Assembly: GCA_002256145.1 (NCBI GenBank)
Contig: NKIP01000002.1
Location: 310,001 to 374,000, forward strand
Direction: 5' to 3'
Length of the DNA stretch: 64,000 nt
Source of the DNA: Comamonadaceae bacterium PBBC1
GTDB lineage: Bacteria > Pseudomonadota > Gammaproteobacteria > Burkholderiales > Burkholderiaceae_C
The stretch's first letter is position 1. Every line of letters begins with the position of its first letter. Shown piece after piece: positions 1-9,164 of the stretch. The notes under the pieces are model-generated. The model ran no database searches. It saw nothing but the letters and a program-made list of their open reading frames with translations, and was not told the origin of the DNA. Both the position numbers and the translations under genes were made by a program.

Positions 1-2261
1 CCGTCGTGAAAGGCCTTGAGCAAGGCCGCGTCGTCGCTCAGATGCGCCATGATGCGCAGCTCGATCTGGCTGTAATCAGCACTCGCGATCACGCAGCCTG
101 CGGGGGCCACAAAAGCCTCACGCACTTTGCGCCCTTCGGCGGTGCGCACCGGGATGTTTTGCAGGTTGGGCTCGTTGCTCGACAAACGGCCCGTCACGGC
201 CACGGCCTGCGCGTAATGCGTGTGCACCCGGCCCGTGCGGGGCAAAGCCAGCTGCGCCAGCTTGTCGGTGTAAGTGCCCTTCAGCTTAGACAGGCTGCGG
301 TGCTCCAGGATGCGGGCAGGCAGCGGGTAGTCCTCGGCCAGTTTTTCCAGCACTTCTTCGTCGGTGCTGCGGGCTCCGGTGGCGGTTTTCTTGATGACGG
401 GCAAGCCCAGCTTGTCAAAAAAGATCTCGCCCAACTGCTTGGGGCTGGACAGGTTAAAGGGCTGGCCTGCGATTTCATAGGCCTCGGTTTCGAGCTGCAC
501 AATGCGCTCGCCCAGCGCCTGGCTTTGTGCGGCCAGCGTGGGCGCATCGATCAACACGCCGTTGCGCTCGATGCGGTAGAGCGCTTCGCTGGTGGCGATT
601 TCCAGGTCGTACACGTACTTGAGACCCGCATGCGCCTCGATCTGCGGCCACAGCGCCAAATGCACGTCCAGGCACTGGTCCGAGTCTTCGCATGAGTAAT
701 GCGCGGCTTTGTCCACATCCACCTGCGCAAACGGGATCTGGTGGGCACCTTTGCCGCACAGGTCTTCGTAGGTCACACCCTTGCGACCCACATGGCGCTC
801 GGCCAGGCTGGACAGGCCGTGCGGTTTGTGCACTTCGAGCACATAGCTTTGCAGCATGGTGTCGTGCGCGTAGCCCTGCACCTCGATGCCATGGTTGGCA
901 AACACATGGCGGTCGTATTTGATGTTCTGGCCCAGCTTGTGGCGGGTCGGGTTTTCCAGCCAGGGCTTGAGCTTGGCCAGCACCTCGGCCAGTGGCAGCT
1001 GCTCGGGCGCACCCGGGCCGTTGTGGGCCAGCGGAATGTAGGCCGCCTCGCCGGGTGTGACGCTCAGCGAAATGCCCACGATCTCGGCACGCATGGCGTC
1101 GAGCGAGCTGGTTTCGGTGTCGATGGCGGTGAGCGGCGCTTGTTCGATGCGGGCCAACCAAGTGTCGAATGCGACCCAGTCGAGCACCGTGTCGTATTTC
1201 AACTCGCCTTGCACCGAGCTGGCGGCGGTGTCGAGCTCGGGGGCTGCTGCTGGCTCGTCGTCAGCTGCCGATCCAAACAAATCCCCAGTGCCCGTGTCTT
1301 TGGGCTTGGCGGTTTTGGCTTTGGGAGTGGGCGCAGGCACGACCCCACCCAGCGACTGCACCAGCCCCTTGAAGCCATAGGTCTGGTAAAAATTCAGCAG
1401 CTTGTCTTTGTCGGGCTCGTGCAGGTGCAAGCTGGCCAGCGAGGGCAAATCGGGCACCCAGCCGTTCAGGTCGCAATCGGTTTTCATGGACACCAGGGCG
1501 CGGCCCTTGGGCAGCCAGTCCACCGCCTGGCGCAGGTTCTCGCCTGCCACACCTTTGATCTCGTGGGCGTGCACCATCAAATTGTCCAGCGAGCCGTATT
1601 CCATCAGCCACTTGGCCGCCGTCTTGGGGCCGACCTTGGCCACACCCGGCACGTTGTCCACCGTGTCGCCCACCAGGGTCTGGTAATCGATCATCAGCGA
1701 CGGCGGCACACCAAACTCGGCCGTCACACCCGCCACATCGCGCACCTTGCCGTTCATGGTGTCGATGATGGTGATGTGCTCGTTGACCAGCTGGCTCAGG
1801 TCCTTGTCGCCGCTCGACACCGTCACGGTGATGCCTTGCTGCGCGGCCACATGGGCCAAGGTGGCGATCACGTCGTCGGCTTCCACGCCCGGCACGTCCA
1901 GCACCGTCCAGCCCATCAGGCGCACCAGCTCATGGATGGGCTCGATTTGGCTGCGCAAGTCATCGGGCATGGGGCTGCGGTTGGCTTTGTATTCGGGGTA
2001 CAGCTCATCGCGAAAAGTCGGGCCTTTGGCGTCGAACACACAGGCGGCATAGACGGTGGGCACGTCCTTGCGCAGGCGCTCCATCATGTTGATCATGCCG
2101 CGAATGGCGCCCGTGGCGGCACTCGTCGGGTCGCCGGGCACGGCCCGCAGATCGGGCATGGCATGAAAGGCGCGGTACAGGTAGCTGGAGCCATCGACGA
2201 GCAGCAAGCTCGGGGGCGTGGGGGCAGTGGCTGGGGCAGTGTCAGGGGTGTTTTCGCTCAT
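1..2261 (-). CDS. polA: DNA polymerase I (3' end cut off by window start)
   Basis: Replication and repair polymerase that removes RNA primers and fills gaps. About 753 codons are present and the protein runs off the left edge. The order seen is an N-terminal 5'-3' exonuclease (from LLLVDGSSYLYRAFHAMP near residue 19 to about 290), a linker, a 3'-5' exonuclease domain beginning near AIDTETSSLDAM, and the start of the polymerase domain. The DTE motif is intact, so proofreading is probably active. Polymerase motif A (DYSQIELR) lies at about residues 728-735, and the sequence ends a few residues later, so motifs B and C lie outside. The ATG at 2261 opens MSENTPDT. The AHSA1-type gene lies 60 bp upstream on the same strand and may be co-transcribed. 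Confidence 0.97.
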   Translation of the reverse strand, partial: MSENTPDTAPATAPTPPSLLLVDGSSYLYRAFHAMPDLRAVPGDPTSAATGAIRGMINMMERLRKDVPTVYAACVFDAKGPTFRDELYPEYKANRSPMPDDLRSQIEPIHELVRLMGWTVLDVPGVEADDVIATLAHVAAQQGITVTVSSGDKDLSQLVNEHITIIDTMNGKVRDVAGVTAEFGVPPSLMIDYQTLVGDTVDNVPGVAKVGPKTAAKWLMEYGSLDNLMVHAHEIKGVAGENLRQAVDWLPKGRALVSMKTDCDLNGWVPDLPSLASLHLHEPDKDKLLNFYQTYGFKGLVQSLGGVVPAPTPKAKTAKPKDTGTGDLFGSAADDEPAAAPELDTAASSVQGELKYDTVLDWVAFDTWLARIEQAPLTAIDTETSSLDAMRAEIVGISLSVTPGEAAYIPLAHNGPGAPEQLPLAEVLAKLKPWLENPTRHKLGQNIKYDRHVFANHGIEVQGYAHDTMLQSYVLEVHKPHGLSSLAERHVGRKGVTYEDLCGKGAHQIPFAQVDVDKAAHYSCEDSDQCLDVHLALWPQIEAHAGLKYVYDLEIATSEALYRIERNGVLIDAPTLAAQSQALGERIVQLETEAYEIAGQPFNLSSPKQLGEIFFDKLGLPVIKKTATGARSTDEEVLEKLAEDYPLPARILEHRSLSKLKGTYTDKLAQLALPRTGRVHTHYAQAVAVTGRLSSNEPNLQNIPVRTAEGRKVREAFVAPAGCVIASADYSQIELRIMAHLSDDAALLKAFHD

Positions 2262-2321
2262 CCCCCGATTGTGCACGGACCCACCCAACTGCAGCTGGCC
2301 GCTGCGGGCCAAAGCCGCTGA

Positions 2322-2780
2322 TCAGCCTGGAATGTCGGGCTCCACCAAATGGGCCAGCTGCGCCAGCGACTCCTGCCAGCCCAGAACACACATCTCCAGA
2401 GGAATCATGTCCGGAATGCCCGATTGCGAGAGGCTCAGCTCGGTGCCGCACAGCACAGGCTTGAGGCGCACGGTCACCTCCAGCACGCCGGGCAGGCCCG
2501 GGTCATCAAACTGGTCTGTGTAGCGGATCAGTTCGTGGGGGACCAATTCGAGGTACTCGCCCCCAAACGAATGACCGTCGCCTGTCGAAAAATTGTGAAA
2601 CGACATGCGAAACGTTCCGCCCACACGCGGCTCCATGTGGTGCACCTTGCAGGTGAAACCAAAGGGCGGAAGCCATTTGCTGACCGCATCGGCTTCGACA
2701 AAGGCGCGGTAAGCCTTCTCGGGTGTGGTTTTGAGCACCCGATGAAGGTGAATCGTTCGGTCGGACGGTTGGTCAGACAT
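2322..2780 (-). CDS. SRPBCC / AHSA1-type START-domain protein
   Basis: A 152-residue protein filling a single SRPBCC fold of the AHSA1 (activator of Hsp90 ATPase homologue) type. It has the typical opening (HRVLKTTPEKAYRAFVEADAV, then KWLPP), a central VGGTFRMSF strand, and a C-terminal helix containing GWQESLAQL. Family members bind hydrophobic ligands, and the ligand here cannot be predicted. It has no signal peptide and is presumably cytosolic. It lies upstream of polA on the same strand and is divergent from thrB, with a 213-bp shared upstream region. The family is clear and the cellular role unknown. Confidence 0.85.
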   Translation of the reverse strand: MSDQPSDRTIHLHRVLKTTPEKAYRAFVEADAVSKWLPPFGFTCKVHHMEPRVGGTFRMSFHNFSTGDGHSFGGEYLELVPHELIRYTDQFDDPGLPGVLEVTVRLKPVLCGTELSLSQSGIPDMIPLEMCVLGWQESLAQLAHLVEPDIPG

Positions 2781-2993
2781 GGGTCACTCCTGTTGACGTT
2801 GGGCATGAAGTTTGAGAACTTAACACGCTCACACCCCACCCCTGTGCGGACTTGCCGGGCCAGTCGCTTGAATTTTGTGCCTGCTGCAAACACCAAGGAC
2901 CGCCCTGGCCTGCAAAAGCGCCTGCCTGCCCCCGCCTACAATCACCGCTTTCATCCACCTTCCGGCCAGCCTACAGGCCCACCGATTGCAACC

Positions 2994-3956
2994 ATGGCGG
3001 TATTCACCGAAGTCACCAAAGCCCAGGCCAATGTCCTGATGAAGTCCCTGAACCTCGGTCCTTTGACCGCTTTGCGTGGCATTGAGGGGGGGATTGAAAA
3101 CACCAACTATTTCGCCACCACCGCACAGGGCGAGTACGTGCTGACTTTGTTTGAGCGCCTGACGCACGAACAACTGCCTTTTTATCTGTACCTGATGAAG
3201 CATTTGGCCAGTCGGGGCATTCCGGTGCCCGACCCCGCAGCCAACCGCGACGGCGACATCCTCTTCACGCTGAAAGGCAAACCCGCTGCCGTGGTGAACA
3301 AATTGGCGGGCAAAAGCCAGTTGCAACCCCAAGCCGTGCATTGCGCCGCCGTGGGCGACATGTTGGCACGCATGCACCTGGCGGGAGCCGATTTCAACCG
3401 CAGCCAACCCAATTTGCGTGGCCTGCCCTGGTGGAATGAGACCGTGCCCGTGGTCTTGCCTTATATGGACGAATCGCAGGCCGCTTTGCTGCGCAGCGAG
3501 TTGGCGTATCAAAACCACATTTCCGAAAGTGCAGCCTACGCCGCCCTGCCCCGTGGCCCCGTGCATGCCGACCTGTTCCGGGACAACGTCATGTTCGACG
3601 GGGAGCAGCTGACCGGTTTTTTTGATTTTTACTTCGCAGGCGTGGACACCTGGTTGTTTGACTTGTCCGTTTGCTTGAACGACTGGTGCATCGACTTGCC
3701 CAGTGGTGAGCACGATGCCCACCGCGCCCAAGCCATGCTGCAGGCCTACAACCAAGTGCGGCCCCTGAGCGCCGCTGAGAGGGACTTGCTGCCTGCCCTT
3801 TTGCGTGCAGGGGCTTTGCGCTTTTGGATTTCACGCCTGTGGGACTACCATCTCCCCCGCGAAGCGTCCATGCTCAAACCGCACGACCCCACACATTTCG
3901 AGCGGGTACTGCGGGGCCGCATTCAACAACCTGTTTTGGCCTCGGCCTTTTTTTAA
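2994..3956 (+). CDS. thrB: Homoserine kinase (ThrB, aminoglycoside-phosphotransferase-like type)
   Basis: Phosphorylates L-homoserine with ATP in threonine synthesis. This 320-residue form belongs to the APH/choline-kinase-like ThrB group common in beta- and alphaproteobacteria, not the GHMP kinase found in E. coli. The N-lobe starts MAVFTEVTKAQANVLMKSLN and the GGIENTNYF motif is present. The catalytic loop HADLFRDN is near residue 190 and the metal-binding segment DFYFAG follows at about 212. The reading frame is open far upstream, but the ATG at 2994 gives the canonical N-terminus. The next gene starts 4 bp after the stop, so the two are probably co-transcribed. Confidence 0.93.
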   Translation: MAVFTEVTKAQANVLMKSLNLGPLTALRGIEGGIENTNYFATTAQGEYVLTLFERLTHEQLPFYLYLMKHLASRGIPVPDPAANRDGDILFTLKGKPAAVVNKLAGKSQLQPQAVHCAAVGDMLARMHLAGADFNRSQPNLRGLPWWNETVPVVLPYMDESQAALLRSELAYQNHISESAAYAALPRGPVHADLFRDNVMFDGEQLTGFFDFYFAGVDTWLFDLSVCLNDWCIDLPSGEHDAHRAQAMLQAYNQVRPLSAAERDLLPALLRAGALRFWISRLWDYHLPREASMLKPHDPTHFERVLRGRIQQPVLASAFF

Positions 3957-3960
3957 CACC

Positions 3961-4761
3961 ATGAAACTGAACATCGTCCCCGCGGGTGCTGGCCTCAAAT
4001 GGGCACGCCAAGGCATGCGCACCTTTTGGCGTCAACCTTTGGCCATGTCCGGGCTGTTTTTCATTTTCATGGCCACCGTGTCCCTGGTGTCGGTTGTGCC
4101 GTTCATTGGCGGTGCCTTGGCTTTGGTGGTTTTGCCGGCCTTGACCTTGGGCATGATGGCCGCCACCCAAATCGCCAGCGAAGGCAAGTTCCCCATGCCC
4201 TCAGTGTTGTTTTCAGCCTTCAAGGCAGGAGCGCACCGCAAAACCATGTTCCATCTGGGGGGTTGGTATGCCTTGATTTTTCTGGCCGTCATGCTGGTGT
4301 CCACACTGGTGGACGGCGGAACCTTTGCCAAGGTGTATTTTGGCGGGGCCCCCATGACGCCTGAAGTGGTGTCCACAGACTCGTTTCAAGCGGCCTTGTG
4401 GGTCTCGATGCTGCTGTACCTGCCTTTGTCGATGATGTTCTGGCATGCCCCGGCTTTGGTGCACTGGTATGGCATGCCAGCCGGCAAAAGCCTCTTTTTC
4501 AGCCTGATGGCCTGCTGGCGCAATCTGAAAGCCTTTGCCGTCTATGTCTTGGTTTGGTTTGCGGTCTTCATGGCTGCAGGCACGCTCTCATTGCTGATCA
4601 CCAGTTTGCTGGGTGACCCTCAATTGATGATGGCGGTGTTCATGCCCATGGCCTTGATGGTGGCGGCCATGTTCTTCACATCGATGCTGTTTTCGGTGCG
4701 CGATTGCTTTTCAACCGAAGCGGTTGACGAGTCCAGCCGCCCACCTGCAGCACCCGAGTAA
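3961..4761 (+). CDS. BPSS1780-type integral membrane protein
   Basis: A 266-residue hydrophobic protein with about six predicted membrane segments, for example around residues 27-45, 48-65, 98-118, 140-165, 195-218 and 220-245. The N-terminal part (VPAGAGLKWARQGMRTFWRQP) and overall architecture match the uncharacterised BPSS1780 family of Burkholderiales. No catalytic motif is visible. It lies 4 bp downstream of thrB, and its stop codon abuts the slyD stop codon on the other strand with no intervening base. Function is unknown; the operon link to thrB is positional only. Confidence 0.75.
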   Translation: MKLNIVPAGAGLKWARQGMRTFWRQPLAMSGLFFIFMATVSLVSVVPFIGGALALVVLPALTLGMMAATQIASEGKFPMPSVLFSAFKAGAHRKTMFHLGGWYALIFLAVMLVSTLVDGGTFAKVYFGGAPMTPEVVSTDSFQAALWVSMLLYLPLSMMFWHAPALVHWYGMPAGKSLFFSLMACWRNLKAFAVYVLVWFAVFMAAGTLSLLITSLLGDPQLMMAVFMPMALMVAAMFFTSMLFSVRDCFSTEAVDESSRPPAAPE

Positions 4762-5238
4762 TCAGTGGTGGTGGCCGTGCGCACCGTGCGCGTGACGGTG
4801 GGTGATCTCTTCGGCTGAAGCGGCCCGCACTTCCTGAACGGTCAAGGTCAAGGTCAGGTGCTGCCCCGCCCAGGGGTGGTTGCCGTCCAGAATGACCTTG
4901 TCACCCTTGATCTTCAGCACGTTAAAAACTTGTTCGTGCCCATCGGCTGTGCGGCCGCGCAATTGCCCACCCACTTTCACACCCGGTGGAAATTCGGTCT
5001 TGGGAATGGTCTGAACCAGGCTCTCGTCACGCTCGCCAAAGGCGTCGGCCGGGGCCAGCTTGAGGGTGGTGGTGAAACCCACTTCCTGGCCTTCGAGTGC
5101 TTCTTCTATTTTGGGAAAAGTGTTGTCATACCCGCCATGCAGGTAAGCCGTGGGCTCTTGTGTCTTGTCGAGCAATTGGCCCTGAGCGTTCACCACTTTG
5201 TGGTGCATGGTGACAACGGTGTCTTTGGTGATTTTCAT
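4762..5238 (-). CDS. slyD: FKBP-type peptidyl-prolyl isomerase SlyD
   Basis: Cytosolic prolyl isomerase and chaperone with a metal-binding tail. The 158 residues contain an FKBP domain interrupted by the insert-in-flap chaperone segment (around residues 65-125, including FGERDESLVQTIPKTEF). They end in a His-rich tail (HRHAHGAHGHHH) expected to bind nickel or zinc. In E. coli SlyD assists hydrogenase nickel insertion; no hydrogenase gene is in this window. A second, tail-less FKBP gene (fkpB) lies near 54 kb, so the two can be told apart by the His tail and genomic context. Confidence 0.9.
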   Translation of the reverse strand: MKITKDTVVTMHHKVVNAQGQLLDKTQEPTAYLHGGYDNTFPKIEEALEGQEVGFTTTLKLAPADAFGERDESLVQTIPKTEFPPGVKVGGQLRGRTADGHEQVFNVLKIKGDKVILDGNHPWAGQHLTLTLTVQEVRAASAEEITHRHAHGAHGHHH

Positions 5239-5282
5239 GAAAATTCTCTGGTTTGAATGTGAATAAAGCTTGAACTGCCTGG

Positions 5283-5297
5283 GGCCTCAATGAGGCC
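5283..5297 (-). terminator. Short GC hairpin downstream of the methyltransferase gene
   Basis: A perfect 6-bp inverted repeat, GGCCTC-AAT-GAGGCC, lies 8 bp after the methyltransferase stop codon on the minus strand and 45 bp before the slyD start. There is no clear U-tract, so intrinsic termination is uncertain. It could be a transcript 3' end processed after Rho termination. Confidence 0.3.
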
Positions 5298-5305
5298 AAC
5301 AGGGC

Positions 5306-5899
5306 CTATTTTTGAATCGCTGCGAATTCCCAAAGCACATGGGCCATGCCGCCACGCAACAGATCACGGTGCCAGCGTCGCAGGGTTTTGCGCCAAGACG
5401 GTTGGTTCAAATCATAAACATTGGCAGGGGCTTCCCAACGCACTTGCAAGACCTCAAAAGCCCCCTTAAAACCGTACATGGCCCCGCTGGGCTGGGGCCC
5501 CACAAAGTACTCGTGTGTTTGATCGGTGATGAAGTTCACATGGGTGGGGTCGGTGAAGGCTTCCACTCTGGGGTAGGCGGGCGTGAAGGCCAACAAACGC
5601 CCACCCGGCACCAGCACCCGGTGAATCTCGCTCATGATGTTGATGAAGGGGTTGCTCACCTCGCCATTGGGCAAGACCATTTGCCTGGGAATGTGCTCCA
5701 GAAAATCAAAGGCCGAGACCGAGTCAAAAAAATTGTCAGGGTAGGGAATGGGCTCCACCACCAAATTGACACGCTTGTAATCAAAGCCAATTTTTTCCAC
5801 CGCCAAATCGATGTCGCGCACATCGCATCCGTAAGTTGCATCGGCACCGTAGGGGTTGCGCGGTTTTAAACCACAGCCCAAATCCAAATGTTTTGTCAT
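5306..5899 (-). CDS. Class I SAM-dependent methyltransferase
   Basis: A 197-residue single-domain methyltransferase. SAM-binding motif I is HLDLGCGLKPRNPYGAD near residues 4-20. The acidic residue at the end of strand 2 is in GCDVRD, and the post-motif DNFFDSVSAFDFLEHIPRQ resembles the type-11 methyltransferase fold. The C-terminus (WHRDLLRGGMAHVLWEFAAIQ) is not family-diagnostic. The substrate cannot be inferred. It stands between slyD and uvrD on the same strand with gaps of 67 and 79 bp. Confidence 0.8.
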   Translation of the reverse strand: MTKHLDLGCGLKPRNPYGADATYGCDVRDIDLAVEKIGFDYKRVNLVVEPIPYPDNFFDSVSAFDFLEHIPRQMVLPNGEVSNPFINIMSEIHRVLVPGGRLLAFTPAYPRVEAFTDPTHVNFITDQTHEYFVGPQPSGAMYGFKGAFEVLQVRWEAPANVYDLNQPSWRKTLRRWHRDLLRGGMAHVLWEFAAIQK

Positions 5900-5978
5900 C
5901 GTTGTCTTTGTCCTTGAGTTTCAACAAAAAGTCGCGTCCTGGAACCCCACAGGCCCTCGGACAGCACCGGGCATCGGC

Positions 5979-8375
5979 TCACACCACCGTGAGTTTGGCC
6001 ACGCTCAGCGCCAGCCATTTCACACCATGGCGTGGAAAGTTGACCTGGGCACGGGCATCGACACCCACCCCCTCCACAGCCAAGACCTTGCCCTCGCCGA
6101 ACTTGGTGTGGAACACATTTTTACCCGCCACGATGCCATGCTCGGGTGCGGCTTTTTGCACCGGAACGGGGGGGCTTTTGTAGGTTTCGGTGCTCAAGCT
6201 GCTTTGGCCCCAGGCCGGCCGGGCGTGGCGGTTAAAAGCCGGGGTTTGTGGCCAGCCGCCGCCCGAGGTGCCAGAACCTCCGCCCCCCGCGCTGCCCAGG
6301 TTAGAGAAGCCGCCATTTTTGGGGGTCACCCACTTCAGGCACTCTTCAGGCAACTCCTCCAGAAACCGGCTTTTGAGGTTGTAGCGGGTCTGCCCATGCA
6401 GCATGCGGGTTTGCGAATGGCTCAGGTACAGGCGCTTGCGGGCACGGGTGATGGCCACATACATCAGGCGGCGCTCTTCTTCGAGGCCGTCAAAGTCGTT
6501 CATGGCGTTTTCATGGGGAAACAGGCCTTCTTCCAGACCGGTGATGAACACCGCGTCAAACTCCAGGCCCTTGCTGGCGTGCACGGTCATCAGCTGCACC
6601 GCGTCTTCGCCCGCTTGCGCTTGGTTGTCGCCCGCTTCAAGCGACGCATGGGTGAGAAAGGCCGCCAAGGGGCTCATGATCACACCGTCTTCAATGAATT
6701 CGTCCGTCGCTGCTGGCGCATTGCCACTCAATCCCTGACTGGCGGGGCTTTGCGACAAGCCTTGTGGCAAAGCCACCGCACTGCGGCCAAAGCCCTCTTG
6801 GGTCACAAAGCTCTCGGCGGCGTTGACCAGTTCTTCCAAGTTCTCCACCCGGTCCGCGCCTTCTTTTTCGGCGCGGTAGTGGTTGACCAAGCCGGTCTTG
6901 TCCAGCACCAAGTCGATGATCTCGCGCAGCGTGAGCCCTTCAGTCTGCTCGCGCAGCACATCGACCATGGCCACAAAGGCCGCCAGATTGGCCCCGGCCT
7001 TGCCGGTGGTGGCACTCACCGCGTCGTGCAGCGAACAGCCTGCGGCGCGAGCTGCGTCTTGCAGCTGTTCCACACTGCGCGCCCCGATGCCACGCGGCGG
7101 AAAGTTGACCACCCGCAAAAAGCTGGTGTCGTCGTTGGGGTTCTCCATCAGGCGCAAATAGGCCAGCGCGTGCTTGATCTCGGCCCGCTCAAAAAAGCGC
7201 AAACCGCCATACACCCTGTAAGGGAAACCGGCATTGAACAGCGCGGTCTCCAGCACCCGGCTTTGGGCGTTGCTGCGGTACAGCAGCGCCACTTCCTTGC
7301 GCTCAAAACCGTCTTGCTTGACCAACTGGCGCAGCTCTTCCACCAGCCACTGCGCCTCGGCAAAGTCAGACGGTGACTCCACCACCCGCACCGGCTCGCC
7401 TGCGCCTTGGTCTGTTCGCAGGGTTTTGCCCAGCCGGGTCTTGTTGTGGCTGATCAGATGGTTGGCCGAATCGAGGATGTTGCTGTAGCTGCGGTAGTTC
7501 TGCTCCAGCTTGATCTGGTGCTTGACCTGGAACTCGCGCACAAAGTCGGCCATGTTGCCCACGCGGGCTCCCCGGAAGGCGTAAATGCTCTGGTCGTCGT
7601 CGCCCACGGCCAAGATGGCACATTCGCCCCCCTCGCCCGGCAAGCCGGCGAGCTGTTTGAGCCAGGCGTATTGCAGCTTGTTGGTGTCCTGAAACTCATC
7701 CACCAAGATGTGGCGAAAACGGCGGCGGTAATGCTCGCGCACATGCACGTTGTCACGCAGCAACTCATACGAGCGCAGCATCAGCTCGCCAAAATCCACC
7801 ACGCCCTCCCGCTGGCATTGCTCTTCGTACAGCTGGTACAGCTCCACCTTGCGGCGGGTCTCGTCGTCGCGCACCGGGACGTCATTCGGGCGCTGGCCGT
7901 CCTCTTTGCAACCCGAAATGAAATACTGCACCTGCTTGGGCGGGAAGCGGTCTTCGTCCACATTGAACTGCTTGCACAGGCGCTTGACGGCCGACAGCTG
8001 GTCTTGTGTGTCCAAGATCTGAAACGTCTGCGGCAAGCCCGCCAACTGGTAATGCGCCCGCAAAAACCGGTTGCACAGGCCGTGGAAGGTGCCAATCCAC
8101 ATCGCGTTCACATTGACCGGCAGCATGGACTGCAGGCGCAGCTTCATCTCTTTGGCGGCCTTGTTGGTGAAGGTCACCGCCAAAATGCCGCCGGGCGAGA
8201 CCTGAGAAGTCTGCAAAAGCCAGGCGATGCGCGTGGTCAGCACGCGCGTCTTGCCCGAACCGGCCCCCGCCAAAATCAGCGCGTGCTCGGGTGGCAAGGC
8301 CACGGCACGGTATTGCTCATCGTTGAGCTGGGCGAGCAAGGGGGAAGAAGTGTTCGGGGAGGTGTCTGACAGCAT
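5979..8375 (-). CDS. uvrD: UvrD/PcrA-family superfamily 1 DNA helicase
   Basis: A 798-residue 3'-5' helicase for nucleotide excision and mismatch repair or replication-fork maintenance. All SF1A motifs are visible: Walker A AGAGSGKT with Lys42, motif II DEFQDTNKLQ, motif III GDDDQSIYAFRGA, motif IV EQNYRS, motif V TVHASKGLEFDAVF and motif VI VAITRARKRL. The C-terminus after about residue 730 (GKNVFHTKFGEGKVLAVEG) matches the Tudor-like RNA-polymerase-interacting tail of UvrD/PcrA. This tail and the length separate it from Rep. It is a single gene with no obvious operon partner. Confidence 0.93.
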   Translation of the reverse strand: MLSDTSPNTSSPLLAQLNDEQYRAVALPPEHALILAGAGSGKTRVLTTRIAWLLQTSQVSPGGILAVTFTNKAAKEMKLRLQSMLPVNVNAMWIGTFHGLCNRFLRAHYQLAGLPQTFQILDTQDQLSAVKRLCKQFNVDEDRFPPKQVQYFISGCKEDGQRPNDVPVRDDETRRKVELYQLYEEQCQREGVVDFGELMLRSYELLRDNVHVREHYRRRFRHILVDEFQDTNKLQYAWLKQLAGLPGEGGECAILAVGDDDQSIYAFRGARVGNMADFVREFQVKHQIKLEQNYRSYSNILDSANHLISHNKTRLGKTLRTDQGAGEPVRVVESPSDFAEAQWLVEELRQLVKQDGFERKEVALLYRSNAQSRVLETALFNAGFPYRVYGGLRFFERAEIKHALAYLRLMENPNDDTSFLRVVNFPPRGIGARSVEQLQDAARAAGCSLHDAVSATTGKAGANLAAFVAMVDVLREQTEGLTLREIIDLVLDKTGLVNHYRAEKEGADRVENLEELVNAAESFVTQEGFGRSAVALPQGLSQSPASQGLSGNAPAATDEFIEDGVIMSPLAAFLTHASLEAGDNQAQAGEDAVQLMTVHASKGLEFDAVFITGLEEGLFPHENAMNDFDGLEEERRLMYVAITRARKRLYLSHSQTRMLHGQTRYNLKSRFLEELPEECLKWVTPKNGGFSNLGSAGGGGSGTSGGGWPQTPAFNRHARPAWGQSSLSTETYKSPPVPVQKAAPEHGIVAGKNVFHTKFGEGKVLAVEGVGVDARAQVNFPRHGVKWLALSVAKLTVV

Positions 8376-8447
8376 AGGGGGAGATTGTAGATACCGCTCC
8401 CATCCTCACCCCATCTTGCAAAGACTGTTCAACAGATCAATCCCAGT

Positions 8448-9164
8448 TCACTGAATTTGCAGCTCAAAGCTGATTTGGTAACCCTTGCCGCGCACAGACT
8501 TGATGGGATTGATTTCACCAATGTGCGGCTTGAGCTTGGCACGCAAACGGCTGATCAAGACCTCCAAGCGGAACTTGAATCTGGCGCTGCCTTCCTCGCC
8601 GTCCAAGCCATCTTCGAGCAGCAAAGTTTGGATGGTTTCGCTGTGAACACTGCCTTGGTTCAGCGCCAAAATCTTCAAAATCTCGTTTTCCATGTACGTC
8701 AAGGCAATGGGGGGCAATTTGTTGAATTGAAGCGTCATCATCTTCGTGTTCAAAACCCACCGATCTTGCGCTGGCGTGGGTGCCATTCGGCCATACAAAT
8801 TCCTGAGCGCTGCGGCCAGCTCGGCGGGTCTGGCCGGCTTGGTCATGTAAACGTCGGCACCGCTTTCATAGCCCATCACTTTGTCCGAGCTCATGGTGCG
8901 TGCCGTCAATATCAAAATGCGCACCGCAGGCAAACTGGTGCGAATGCGCTTGACAATGCTGATGCCATCTTCTTCGGGCAAGTTCAGATCCAGAATCAAA
9001 ACATCGGCGGTGCGTTTTTTGAGCGCCTGATCCATCGCCTCGCCGCAATCTGCACACCGCACATCAAAGCCTTCCTCACTCAGGTAAAGCTTGAGCTCTT
9101 CGCTCAGTCGGTAATTGTCTTCAACCAGCAGTACAGCCGGTTTTGCTTGGGTGGATGACATCAT
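8448..9164 (-). CDS. OmpR-type response regulator paired with the 7TMR-DISM kinase
   Basis: A 238-residue regulator. The receiver domain (about residues 9-125) has the acidic pair E15/D16, phospho-acceptor D59 in LILDLNLPEEDG and the conserved Lys in MTKPA. A winged-helix DNA-binding domain fills about residues 140-235 (FKFRLEVLISRLRAKLKP, ending in SVRGKGYQ), as in OmpR/PhoB proteins. Its start overlaps the kinase gene stop by 4 bp (ATGA), indicating translational coupling. Target genes are unknown. Confidence 0.9.
   Translation of the reverse strand: MMSSTQAKPAVLLVEDNYRLSEELKLYLSEEGFDVRCADCGEAMDQALKKRTADVLILDLNLPEEDGISIVKRIRTSLPAVRILILTARTMSSDKVMGYESGADVYMTKPARPAELAAALRNLYGRMAPTPAQDRWVLNTKMMTLQFNKLPPIALTYMENEILKILALNQGSVHSETIQTLLLEDGLDGEEGSARFKFRLEVLISRLRAKLKPHIGEINPIKSVRGKGYQISFELQIQ

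Noticed and set aside
699..2321. Long plus-strand open frame (540 codons) opposite polA
   Set aside because: It is antisense to the well-supported polA frame. Its composition (His/Gln/Arg/Ala-rich) is the usual by-product of GC-rich coding sequence, and it has no family motifs.
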